Source: Dicyema japonicum (taxonomy: Eukaryota; Dicyemida; Rhombozoa; Dicyemidae). From it: a stretch of 37,954 nt of DNA. The number at the start of each line of letters is the position of its first letter. Position 1 is the stretch's first letter. The notes under the pieces were generated by a model, which was not told the origin of the DNA, made no database searches, and saw only the letters and a program-made list of their open reading frames with translations. Location: contig RDEW01000132.1 in assembly GCA_011109175.1 (NCBI GenBank), forward strand, positions 12,726 through 50,679, given 5' to 3'. Below, in pieces: positions 20,001 to 29,598 of the stretch. Position numbers and translations under genes: made by a program.

Positions 20001-21126
20001 ATTTCCGAATCATTGTAATTTTCGAAAACAACCACGTGGGTACATTTAGAATTTATCATTTTAACATAAATACCATCAAATTATATAGGAAATAAACTAA
20101 CCATATTTACTTATTAAATAACTGTAGTGTTGCAAATCATCTTCTGAAGAAAGTCCTAAAAATGCAATGTGAAGACCATGGAAGCAATTGATTTGATGCT
20201 TCACCACGAAATCCTCCGATAGAGGATCGAAAGTTTCATCATCACGGGCTTTCCAAGACTCAATTATCCAAGAATCTGTTAGAACAGATATCCCCAGGGC
20301 TGAGCCTCGAGTTGCTTCAAAAGAATCGACTCGTTGACTTATGATGATTTGAATTTCTCGAGAAAAATGTTTTTTAACAAATGCCGACATATTATGAAGT
20401 AGCAAAATATAATTATCCTGATTAAGTTAAAAAAAACAGTATATAATTTATATATAAAATAAATGAAATTTCGACAAAAAATAAATATTTGAAAATTATA
20501 TAATTTTTTTTCGTAAAAATACTAAAATTGCTAAACAAATTTACGGATATGATGCAATTTAGCCAAAATATAATAATTTAATCGCAAAAATGTTATTCAA
20601 AACTTAAACTTTTGAATAAAATGACAATTTAATAATATTAATTACCAAGTAAATATGTTGATTTATGAGAAATTAAAAAATATATTAAAGTTGCTCAATC
20701 TACTTAAAAACAATAATTAGGATATGTTTACTAACCAAAGTTTCTCGATCAAAGCCCACGCTGAAGGAAATTGTTACATTTTTTAGTTTTTCGTTGTATG
20801 TTGGTCTCGTTAACCAAGGAATACTCTGTCAATCAACAAAAATCATACATCGTATTGTTTTACATAGTTTATGAACATTTTAGGACTAATGATAGATCTA
20901 ATGGTGTGTCGATTCGCCATAAAGGCATCTGATTCAAAATCGTTGGTGACTAAGCAATATTTTGCAACGTTTTTTAATGAAAATTCTGAAATATCATTAA
21001 TAAATAAAATTTTTTGACTAACACTCTATTTTTGATAAAATTGTTATTACAAACCATAGCGGCGCAATGAAGTTCCGAGTTTATGCTACTTGGCTGGATT
21101 CCAACAAATACTATAATTTTCTCCAT
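17056..21126 (-). CDS. ECT2: ECT2/Pebble-type RhoGEF, 18 exons
   Basis: ECT2 activates RhoA at the division plane in cytokinesis. Exons (minus): 21055-21126, 20864-21025, 20736-20825, 20102-20417, 19958-20073, 19895-19933, 19689-19845, 19502-19659, 19173-19475, 18996-19092, 18126-18215 with 18031-18101, 17886-18005, 17742-17859, 17560-17717, 17470-17537, 17343-17442, 17216-17320, 17056-17187. Frame holds throughout, giving about 823 residues (human ECT2 about 880-910). Order: three BRCT-like regions (GSALGISVLTDSWIIESWK; CTHVVV; EWFWKCIQ), DH (FDELYNTEINYCSVLEFIGK; NYIFGTINHLYEIH; WNDKASIGEIY; LYIRPIQRLPQTKLLMQ), PH (MIICVFNDHIE; KHIAMLP), basic tail (SVSSRLRHSLTRMLSFG), and an EKNSEKKSEKN-like repeat ending SGILGRFCVKKTN. 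Intron lengths in order: 29, 38, 318, 28, 24, 49, 29, 26, 80, 23, 24, 25, 26, 24, 22, 27, 22, 28 nt. The assembly breaks inside the eleventh exon. No promoter recognised; an AG at 21140-21141 could accept a spliced leader. Confidence 0.92.
18102..18125 (-). other. 24-nt GT-TG intron in the DH domain
   Basis: The unspliced frame would add exactly eight residues (YSIFIFRK region) to the last DH helix relative to animal ECT2. Removing 24 nt from GTATAT to AAGATTG keeps the frame and gives gap-free alignment into DNHACLLDLTNDISKCP. The nearby GT-AG options are 16 or 20 nt and shift the frame. Alternatively the eight residues are a real insertion. Confidence 0.45.
18237..18723 (-). repeat. Duplicate haplotype copy of ECT2 DH exons
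   Basis: These bases repeat 18824-19245 and overlap 17995-18235, covering the end of the ninth exon, the tenth (18475-18571) and part of the eleventh. They are bounded by an N at 18236 and a 100-N gap. The copies differ by a few substitutions: Asn/Lys in SANQK, Val/Phe in NLMVEKP, Leu/Val and Asn/Ser in the eleventh exon. They also differ by 3 bp in the short intron (26 nt here, 23 nt at 18973-18995). This pattern fits allelic contigs placed end to end. Confidence 0.85.
18724..18823. other. 100-N assembly gap
   Basis: A fixed-length gap of exactly 100 N inside the ECT2-like gene. No exon seems to be lost in it, because the flanks overlap. Confidence 0.95.
20074..20101 (-). other. 28-nt GT-TG intron in the ECT2-like gene
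   Basis: The preceding exon ends in codons for SKY and runs straight into an in-frame TAG. There is no AG between that TAG and the codons for CTHVVV, so a canonical acceptor is impossible. Removing 28 nt from GTTAGT to TTTGATG restores the frame and the BRCT alignment. The direct repeat ATGGT flanks it, so the exact cut is ambiguous by a few bases, but only one register has GT at its start. Confidence 0.6.
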
Positions 21127-21141
21127 ATATACAACCTAAAC

Positions 21142-21559
21142 TGATATCCTCGTATTTATATATTTATTTATTTAATGATTGTATAATAATTCGTAACTAT
21201 TGTATAATAATTGTATAATAATTTTTTTTATTTATATAATTATTATAATAAATTTTAAATTAAAAAAAATATTTAATTCAAATACTGCTTGTTCTTCAAG
21301 TTCGAAATACAAGCAAAGTTGCCACTGTGACCTTCATGTAATACTGATGACCACAGGACAGATCACCTTTTCTCGTGCTTGGTTTTATCAATTTTTAATT
21401 TTAATAAAATTGAAAAATACAGTCACTTGTTTTGTGATGGAACTCCTATTGTCAGAACGATTTTAAAATTAAAAAGTGGATGTAAAAATTAAATTAAGGC
21501 ATCTGAATGACCATGCTATTTCCCCTAACAATAGCCAACGAGATACGTTCTCGGAACCA
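21142..21559. other. AT-rich 5' flank of ECT2-like gene
   Basis: Very AT-rich runs (21180-21290) with TATAATAATT repeats. This is the likely promoter-proximal region for the minus-strand gene, but no specific element can be named. Confidence 0.35.
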
Positions 21560-22895
21560 ACCTTGGTCACAGCTTGAATCATGGAGCCGATCTTACGAAC
21601 CAACTCATCTGCTTGAGGGCCAAGGATTCCTGACGTTTCCACTGCGAATGGAACAAAAAGATACTCCTCCGAAATTCTCTGGTACTTCCTCCTCTTTCGT
21701 TACTCGGCCTGCTTTGAAGCATGTCCTGGGTCTGAAGCAGAAGCAACCAAATTAGACGGGGAATAAGTATCAACACACGTCGCGTCCCAGATCAGGTTTC
21801 GTCCGTTGGCGAATGGAAAAGTCGTCATCCCATCAGGGCGTTTTCCATCGTTTCGGCAAAGACCACCAGGTTCTAATAGGCAATGGTGTCCTGCAGAGGC
21901 AAAGGAATTCTTTAATGTCATGTTAAGACAGGAGTGCCAGGGGAAACGACCCGCACTCATCTTGCATGACAAGGGATGATAACCAAAAGGATCGATCCAA
22001 CGTCCACAGCGGCATTTTCTTTCGGCACACAATTTAAGACCAAGACGAAGCGAGGTAGCTATTCTCACAGCCTCATCATCCAACAAGTTTCCAATTTCGG
22101 CAGATGGATAAGCGTACAGCGGCATTTTCTTTCGGCACACAATTTAAGACCAAGACGAAGCGAGGTAGCTATTCTCACAGCCTCATCATCCAACAAGTTT
22201 CCAATTTCGGCAGATGGATAAGCGTTCATCCAGGCCCACGTCTAGTGGCAACTGGCTGTTTTGAGGCTGGCTCAGCCTTCTTACATCTTCCGTCTTTTCA
22301 AGGGACTCTTTCTTCTTTTCGAAGACACAAAACAAATAGGACTTTTGCTTATCACAATTGACCGGAGCATCCAGGTACAAATTCATCCATTCATCCCAGG
22401 CTCCCGACGGCTTCGGCGGTACGTTTAGTCAGGAAGTAGAGTGAAGGACCGTATCCACTAAACGCCTTGACGATCCGAACGAAGATAAATAGGCGCGAAA
22501 AGCAACGTCCGAAGGAAGAGAAAGACCCAAACCACCGCAGGCTACAGGGAGTGAGGCCTGTAACCAACCGAAATCATCCAAAAGAACATTAAGAATGGAC
22601 CCCATCGTCGACCGGATATCCATATCAATTAACGATAGAAGGTCTTTTTCGGCGTAGCATGGGGATCCCAGTAGAATAAAAAAGAGTTTTGGAAGAAGGA
22701 GACAATTCTTCAGCATAAAAAAGGCGACATGTCGGTCCAAAAAACTCATCCTGTCGGCATACTGACGTAAATTAGTCCTTTTGCCTTCCAATAACTCCCT
22801 TACCCGGTTTACCAAAATCCCACACCCAAGGAAGTCGAGAGAATCAATATGAGTCTCCCTAACCCCTGGGATGATTTCGCAGAGTTTTCTATGAA
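21560..22895 (-). pseudogene. LINE ORF2, post-RT to C-terminus
   Basis: This is the longest LINE relic in the window, read right to left. 22895-22429 gives ETHIDSLDFLGCGILVNRVR, then HVAFFMLKNCLLLPKLFFIL, DFGWLQASLPVACGGLGLSL and FRAYLSSFG. After frame changes, 22140-21700 gives IATSLRLGLKLCAERKCRCG, WIDPFGYHPLSC, SAGHHCLLEPGGLCRNDGKR and PDGMTTFPFANGR. The thumb-like QASLP/GGLGL block and the C-terminal Cys/His motif, followed by a conserved GKRPDG segment, are typical of a LINE group common in marine invertebrate genomes. A perfect 110-bp tandem duplication interrupts the frame. The reverse-transcriptase core lies beyond 22895 and is not recognisable. Confidence 0.85.
22006..22225. repeat. 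Perfect 110-bp tandem duplication
   Basis: 22006-22115 and 22116-22225 are identical by eye. The length is not a multiple of three, so the LINE frame it lies in is broken. Confidence 0.9.
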
Positions 22896-23309
22896 AAAAA
22901 AGTGGATATACAAATTTAAAATTTCCTTTTTCGTAAAAAGTATTCTATATACTAAAATTTATCAATTACAATCATTTTTCGTTTTTTTCTGAATTTCCAA
23001 TTAAGAGGTTCCTTTTTTTTCCTTTTCCTACCAAGACAAACTTTCCCGCAGTTCGATATTTCAGACTAAAATAAAAATTTCAGAAAACTAATTCAATTGA
23101 AAAAGGCTCAATTCTAAATTTGGCATCTTTAAGTTCTACAGAATGCTCAATCTAAAGTTATATATTAGTTTTACTTTCTTTCGTTTGTGGATGTATACAT
23201 TTGAATTGTAATTTCTGGGCAAACTATCTAAAAAAACGACAATGAAGACATAAATTGCAATGAAAGAAGCAGCCTTTACCTGAGCCGAAAAGATGCATGC
23301 CAGCTTTGA

Positions 23310-23425
23310 TCCTCCACTCCACTGGATGGGTTACGACAATTGCAAGTATGGACGTATTTTACCTTTATATGTAATTCCGGATAGACTCTGTTTCTGTAGA
23401 AGTGGAAACTGGATACACTTAATTA
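23310..23425 (-). repeat. Solo inverted fragment of the long repeat
   Basis: The reverse complement matches 8645-8755 and 34895-35000: AAGTGTATCCAGTTTCCACT, ACAGAGTCTATCCG, and ACGTCCATACTTGCA. The block therefore moved independently of the 4-6 kb unit. Confidence 0.7.
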
Positions 23426-23680
23426 ATTGTTTATTTGATTTACAGGAATTCTAAGACGACTTTCATGGGGGTCATATCTATTTTTATATCGTGGATTCGT
23501 ACGGCGTTGTGTGAGTCAATGCAGTTTCTACATTTTTTTATTTTCATTGGAGGTTATAGCTGTGGTTTTGTCAAGTCTGTCACTATTAATCTGTTTGGAA
23601 GAATCTTTTCAAAAATTTTAGCTTTATTGTCACCGCATTTTCATGTATGACTGCCTTCCTTAGNCTGCAATCACTCTACG

Positions 23681-23750
23681 GTCTTTAACAATCTCAGAGA
23701 CCCACGGAAATGTCTCTAAAGTCTTTAACAATCTCAGAGAACCAATGCAA
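23681..23750. repeat. Two-copy tandem repeat, 40-bp period
   Basis: GTCTTTAACAATCTCAGAGA occurs at 23681 and 23721, shortly after a single-N join at 23664. Confidence 0.7.
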
Positions 23751-23794
23751 TAACTCTAATCTTTGGCCTACCTTAGTAATATTAATAATATTGG

Positions 23795-24115
23795 CACTTT
23801 CTGAGGAGCCATATCAGTTATAGCTCCTCTCAGGGAGAACACACACTTATTTTAAGCAAAAAACAATTATAATATCTATTCGAGGGAGGATCAGGGAATG
23901 CTCTTCACTTTTTTGTTGTCATTTTCTTGGGTGTATTATGTCCTTTATAGACATTCCAGTTCCGAAGTGAAGTTCACTGATGACGGCGTCAATCGTCAAG
24001 CCAAAGCATATTGATGCGTGGAACCTTGAACCGAAATGTGAAGTATCAGGATTCGAAATAACGACTTTCAGGTTTCTTGCACGGCAACGGTCACACTGCG
24101 CCACCCGGCCGACTA
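23795..24115 (-). mobile_element. tRNA-derived SINE with shared core
   Basis: Read from 24115 leftwards it begins with a tRNA-like head. An A box TGGCGCAGTGTG (complement of 24092-24103) is followed about 35 nt later by a B-box-like TTTCGAATCC (complement of 24049-24058). Next come a body (TTTCGGTTCAAGG), a core (TTGACGCCGTCATCAGTG, CACTTCGGAACTGGAAT) and a TATAAAGG segment with A-rich tail. The core is shared with 37600-37800 and 11165-11410. The anticodon-arm region does not fold as a working tRNA, so this is a retroposon. Confidence 0.75.
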
Positions 24116-24599
24116 CTTTAGAGAATTGATAAATCAGGCAGCTTTATAAAGGTAACGAATAAAAGATTGTGAGCATTCAGCATCCCTTTATTGGATCCTA
24201 ATGGGGGAATTTAAAAGATTGGAATCGATTTTTGACCCAAAACCTGTTCTTCAGAGATGACCTCAATGTGTAAAATTATAAAAATGAAAGAAATCCTGGA
24301 CCATTTGCCATTTATGTAAGAATAGATGCCGCAAGGAGATTATGTAAAACGTGATTGAAATTGAAATTTATTTCCAGAGATCACAGTTTAAAGACAAAAA
24401 CAAGAAATTATGTGATCCCGGTGAATTTCAATAGGGCTCTCATCTTGGCCCGGTGGTCTTCTCGATCCAACACAAACACGCAGTGGACGAATGATCCTTT
24501 GTATCGTTTAGTTTGGCCTACTTTTCTTCTTATTATGTCTTTCAAGGGGTAGATGTAGAATTTAGATCTCCTTTGATCCAGTTTTCGATAACACTATTT
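24116..24599. other. No recognisable feature
   Basis: I see no gene or repeat here that I can support. Confidence 0.35.
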
Positions 24600-24830
24600 T
24601 TGGGTTGCCGGCAATTCTCTGGGTATTCGTCATGTAATTGAAGGGCCCCATGATGCACATGCATATAATATGCATGGCTCGACGTACTGGCTGTATAGTG
24701 ATTTCAGAACGGGATGATTTCCTATCTTCCATAAACCAGAGATCCCTTTCAAGAGGTTGATTTTCTTTTCACATTTGTTTAAAACATTTCCCACGTGGCA
24801 CGAGAAAGTCATATGGGTGTCGAATACTGC
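24600..24830 (-). pseudogene. LINE reverse transcriptase C-terminal relic
   Basis: The minus-strand frame 24812-24630 reads SCHVGNVLNKCEKKINLLKG, then HPVLKSLYSQYVEPCILYAC and ASWGPS. This is the region after the catalytic box of LINE polymerases (KCxKKINLLK, LYxxYVxPxIxYA, WGP). A diverged copy of the same region is at 28850-28990. Confidence 0.75.
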
Positions 24831-24839
24831 TCCCAGGAT

Positions 24840-25650
24840 CTTCTGCCATTTTGGAATGGCAACTTGTTTCCATCTGCTTCTAAGTCTAAGATTCCTAAAC
24901 TTCCACTTTTGCGAAGTCTAAGATTCCTAGACTTCAAAGAGCATATTCAATTGTTGGTAATAAAAATAACTTTGGAAAAGATGATTGCTTCATATTGCAA
25001 GTAGTATATAAAACTAAATTAAAGAATCAAGAAAATTAACTATAGTTTGTACAGCGAAGAAATCCACGAGGGTAGTAAAGAGTCATTGGTTTATTATAAG
25101 TTAAATAAAATGATGAAGCAAAGCGCAGTACAAGAGACCAACTACATATCTGTCTAAAAATGAAACGTCTCCAATATATAATAAAATATTAAGCTTGTGT
25201 GTGCTTTTCCGTAAAAATTTTCCAAATGGTCTACAATTGGTAACAAAGTAAAAACAAAGTAGTAAAGACATCAATTGTTATATCTGTCGATAATCATGAC
25301 GAAACTAATCAATAGCATTTTTATATCAAGACATGGCCAAAATTTTTTTATTCTGCTGGTTAACACGATGGTTGTTTTTAACCCACTGATATATTATTAG
25401 AATTTTTTACACATCGACTAAAGTCTAACTACAGATTAAGATTTTGGATATAAAGTCCGACATCGGTTTGGAATACCAAACGTTCCAAAAACCAAAACTG
25501 TTACAAAAATTGAAGTTTTAACTTAAAAGTTATAAATTAATTATAACTTTATGAAATAACAATGTATAAATTAAAATTAACAATTTATTGTGGTTTATTG
25601 GCATTTTTTCAGAATCAAGGAAATTAAAAAGAATTAAGTCACTCTGGGAC
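24840..25650. other. AT-rich sequence with one hairpin
   Basis: GAAGTCTA, 7-nt spacer, TAGACTTC forms a hairpin at 24913-24935. Its left part repeats at 24882-24903 (AAGTCTAAGATTCCTA). Nothing else was recognised. Confidence 0.4.
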
Positions 25651-25931
25651 CTCCACAGCCCTGACTTGTTAGGCATGTGTTCCCAATTAAGTTAATCAAA
25701 AGCTATGCTGCTCTGCTGATTCTTAATCCCACATTTGTTGTAAATGTGCCTTTAATTAGGATAACCAACTGCTATGCTGTTCTGATGATTCTTCATCAAG
25801 CAATTGTAGTGCACGTATCCTAAATTCGGTTAACGACATTTCTACTGTTCTGTTGATTCTTCAACCGAATTTGTTGTACCCGTGTCCTCAAATGGTTAAC
25901 TACTGCGATGTTGTTCTACTGATTCTTTAGA
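25651..25931. repeat. Minisatellite, four units of 66-69 bp
   Basis: Four tandem units each end in a GATTCTT motif (at 25718, 25787, 25855, 25921) preceded by CTATGCTG-, GTTAA- and TTGTTGTA-like segments. Units differ by 15-30% from one another. The hAT element begins directly after the fourth unit. A related stretch lies at 5310-5430. Confidence 0.8.
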
Positions 25932-25932
25932 C

Positions 25933-27608
25933 CAGGGGTTCTCAACCTGGGGTCGATTCGACCCCAAGGTGTCTAAAATCAATCCATATCGATCGTAATG
26001 TGGTCGAAAATGAAATATTTGGGGGTCGAAAATAAATTTAATATATTTAATCTTTTTCAATTTAAATTAAGTTGTTTATTTTTAAAGTGGTAAACCTTTG
26101 TTCTTTAAAATTTTTTAAAATTACCATGCTTGTTTTTGTTTGTGTATGAGTCGTCCTTCTACATTAAAAATTCGTCAATATAAAAATGAATATTTGGCAT
26201 TTGGATTTATAAAATTTTTTTAAATAGACCATATTGCTTACTCTGTAACAAATTATCAAATGATGCAATGAAACCGTCCAAATTGTTGGATCATTTAGGA
26301 GTAAACATTCGGATAAAAAAGATAAACCATTAGAATATTTTGAAGAATTAAAGGATTCTTTTCGTAAACAAAAAACGATTGGCAGTTTTTACAAATAGTA
26401 GTGAAAGAAACAATAGTTGTTATTTTAAATTATATTTAGGACGACTAATTGCATCCTATAAAATTGCAATGATTATTGTTAACAATGAGAGTTCCCATGT
26501 TTATGGTGAAAATCTCATCAAACCATCTATATCAGTGATTCTATCAGATCTGATGGGTTTAAATCCCGACGAAATTTTAACATCCTGTGACAATTAGCAA
26601 TGATTCAATTCGCCGAGGATTGACGAAATGTCAGATAATGTTGAACATATTTTATGTGAATTTTGCTGTGGCTAAAGAAACATATGTCCGTCTTGTGCTT
26701 CACACTGAGGTTATAGTTTCCAATTTTATTTTACAGGTTCGAAATGCATTAGAACGCATTAGAACGATTTTCAATATTGTTTGACACAATCGTAAATTTT
26801 CTTACTTCTGAGGGTGACAAAAATTTAGCAGATTTAATTGTATCGAAAAAGTAAGTTATATAAATATAACTTGGAAAAAAGAAATTATTATAATATTCCC
26901 GAATTCTACTCAATTGGTCAAACATTTGATGATGAAGATATTAACAACTTTTTGCAACATTTATTAAGTATAGAAAAAAGATTTGATTGTTCGATTCAAG
27001 ATATTCTTGAATTAGAAGTTCCATCTTGGATGATAATCCGTTTTTGTCAAAGCCAGAAGAACAAAAAAAATATTCAAGAAGAATTCAATCCAGAATTAAA
27101 AATATATTATAATGATTTACAATCACCTGTTATTTTTTGGCAAAATATAAAAGTGAAAGAGAGTTATTCAAAATTGTGGACAGAAATAGCACAATTGCTA
27201 CTTGATTTTTCGACATCATACTGTGTTTAATGCGGATTTAGCATTCCACATCGAATTGTAAATAAAGAACGAAACAGATTGAAAATGTCCATTAAAGGAG
27301 ATCTTCGTTTAAAAATAACACAAATAGAGCTAGATATCGAATCTTTGGTCAAAAAACATCAGTCACAGGGATCTCATTGGTATTTAATTTTTTTATTATA
27401 GATTTATGCTAAGATACCAACTTAACATCGAATATATACTTTTTTTGTTTGATTTGATTATTAACAATGAATTCATTTTAGATAGTTAACTAATTTTACT
27501 TAGAATTGTCTGTTCTAAATAAAAAAGTTTTAAGGGGTCGATTAAATAATAGGGGGGTCAAAAAAAAAAGTCAAGGGTCGACGAGCAAAAAAAGGTTGAG
27601 AACCCCTG
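25933..27608 (+). mobile_element. Degenerate hAT transposon, ZBED/SCAND3 type
   Basis: Terminal inverted repeats CAGGGGTTCTCAACC (25933-25947) and its exact complement (27594-27608) bound the element. The flanking octamers CTTTAGAC and GCTTAGGG share a TTAG core, like an aged 8-bp target duplication. The GGGGTCGA motif recurs near both ends, including a palindrome at about 25948-25965, as expected for transposase-binding sites. Inside, frames read a BED-type zinc finger end (CLLCNKLSNDAMKPSKLLDH), EYFEELKDSFRKQKTIGSF, and at 26838-27230 the C-terminal dimerisation region (FWQNIKVKESYSKLW, LLLDFSTSYCV, then stop instead of Glu before CGFS). The RNase-H-like centre is mostly deleted, and several stops and shifts make it non-autonomous. 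Confidence 0.88.
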
Positions 27609-27959
27609 GCTTAGGGTGTTTGAATGATTCACGTGGAGGACGTTGAACATTGAAAGTCCCATATTTACCTTTACAAGTGACTTACTCCTTACCAAGGGCC
27701 TGTAAAACTACTACTTAATATTCGGGTTGGTTTTTTGAATATGGAGGGTTTGTGGGCTTCAAGAGTCCTTGATGATACCAAGTTGTTTTTGGATGTTTAT
27801 CCTAGGAAATATCAGAACGACTTTGACCGACTGTAATTGATGTGGTTGGATGAAAGTTACTACTTTCAAGTGGTGAATAAAGTTGTCAACCAACAATAGG
27901 ATCTCGACTTTTAAAAGGTGTTGTTGATACTGTTAAACTATGATCTTTGATTGGAACTA

Positions 27960-28315
27960 TTATGTGATTGAGACCAGGCTTAATGCTATTTTGAAGTTGG
28001 GGAGTTTAGTTGCCAGTAAAAAATTTAAGTCATTGTAGGAACTTTGGATTGTTAAATGCTAAATTTTTGCTTTCTTCGGGCATGTTGTCCCCTCTGACTC
28101 CCTGGAAAGAACCATTATGCTGAGCAATATTACTGGGAAGAGAAGACCTGGTCAACCGAAGACTCGATGGCTATCCACGGTGAAAGACGAAAGACGTCAT
28201 GGGAATATCTATATAAAGGCTACTCCAAATTGCGATGGATCGGGAGAGTGAAGGAAATTTGTTCATGAGATCTCCAAAGGTCGGACACGATTTAACTGGA
28301 TAACGTAACATAAAT
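27960..28315 (+). pseudogene. LINE ORF2 tail, plus strand
   Basis: Frames read RLNAILKLGSLVASKKFKSL, then SDSLERTIMLSNITGKRRPG, QPKTRWLSTVKDERR, and after a shift RKFVHEISKG. This is the familiar end of jockey/L2/CR1-like LINEs (FGHV, GKRRPGRPKTRWxDxV, then WRxxVH). Stops and shifts show decay. Confidence 0.7.
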
Positions 28316-28444
28316 TTTGCTTCTTGTGTTTTTAATTTTTTTAAGATTGTTAGGAGTATTGTATATAGTGAAATCTTTATGTGATATGTCCAATTATTAT
28401 TAAAAGCAATCCCTAGAAAACATAAAGTTAATTAAGTCTTATTT

Positions 28445-28785
28445 GTGTCATATTCCGAATCATCCCACCGTCAGCCTCGACCATGATCTTCTGTCGCTCT
28501 CTTAGGTGCGATATAATCTCTTCTGTCAGTTTCGACGAACCTTATAGGTCTTCATTCAAGATTGTCGTAAGTGTCGTTCTTGGTCTTCCACACAATCTGG
28601 CTCTTGTGTGGGCTAAGTAGTTGTCCTTTCCATAGTCCTACAAGCCGCCTAATCAACCTGATAAACTTTGCTGGGATGAAGTCAAGAACGCCAGACGTCT
28701 CAACGAAGATCTACTGGAATCTAACCGATCCCGAATCTTATGGTGCTTCCTTAATATCTACGTTATGTCTCGAATCGTAACTATT
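28445..28785 (-). pseudogene. LINE ORF2 tail, minus strand
   Basis: On the minus strand, segments such as GRPRTTLTTILNEDL and a preceding TPAKFIRLIRRLVG resemble the end of another LINE group (LFGHILR, TPA, GRxxTTxxTTLNxDL). It sits head-on to the plus-strand tail at 27960-28315, so two LINEs converge here. Confidence 0.5.
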
Positions 28786-28849
28786 AGCTAAAATGAATTA
28801 ATAGTTCACTTTCACTCTATTCGCACTTTTCTGGATAAACATGATCTCG

Positions 28850-29250
28850 GCATTTGGCCACAAGATGCATGTGCAATAAATACATGGTTCGATTTAGTGG
28901 TTATATTACGTTCTTAGAATAGGGAGTTGTCTTACATAGCTTTGAGAGGATTTTCAGTAGATCTTTACGTGTCATGAGAAGCACATGTGCATAATAATGA
29001 TTTTTTAGGATTTCTTGAAGGGGTATTGAGATCGTTTTCATGAGATTACTCGCCTTCTCAGTCTCTTGTCCGGACGTGAATAGATAGGTGACTGATTTTT
29101 TGTGTTAATCGATAGTCGGTTGTACTTAACAAACCGTATAGTAATCCAAAGGTTGAATTCCCTCCTGATCGTCCGAGTATTGCCGATTTCGTTTTCATTT
29201 CCCACTATAAAAGGCTGGTTAAGATTGAGTTAAACGAGATAGGTGAGAGT
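28850..29250 (-). pseudogene. LINE reverse transcriptase relic, minus strand
   Basis: Frames read EFNLWITIRFVKYNRLSINT (the segment just after the catalytic box) and SYVRQLPILRT, then IEPCIYCTCILWPNAE. The latter parallels HPVLKSLYSQYVEPCILYAC at 24600-24830. Several stops are present. It may be the upstream part of the LINE whose tail is at 28445-28785. Confidence 0.55.
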
Positions 29251-29598
29251 GGTGATTCCTAGAAGGTAATTATGAAGAATCCGTGATATCCAAAGTAAAC
29301 GAATCCCTCAATCACTAAGGAAGTGAGCCAGCCAAGATTAAAATTTATAGAGACTCCAATTTGAAAATCTTCTACACGATAATTTTAATGGTAGTAAATC
29401 GAACGCTTTGCAGATATAAATAGATCAAAGTAGTTATCAGATGTCTACGTTTGTGGAAAACACGGGTAAAATTGGTGAGAATAAAAGATGACTAAATTCG
29501 CCCCTTCCTTTTAAAAACACATTGAAACGGTATATCCTGTAGAACATCCATGATTTTGAAAGAGGTAGTTTTCATGGATTTCAGACATCTAACACAAA

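Noticed and set aside
21976-22361. Two plus-strand open frames with identical internal segments
   Set aside because: They are antisense shadows of the minus-strand LINE and owe their length to the 110-bp tandem duplication.
24040-24110. A functional tRNA gene on the minus strand
   Set aside because: A and B boxes are present, but the cloverleaf does not close and it is followed by the SINE core.
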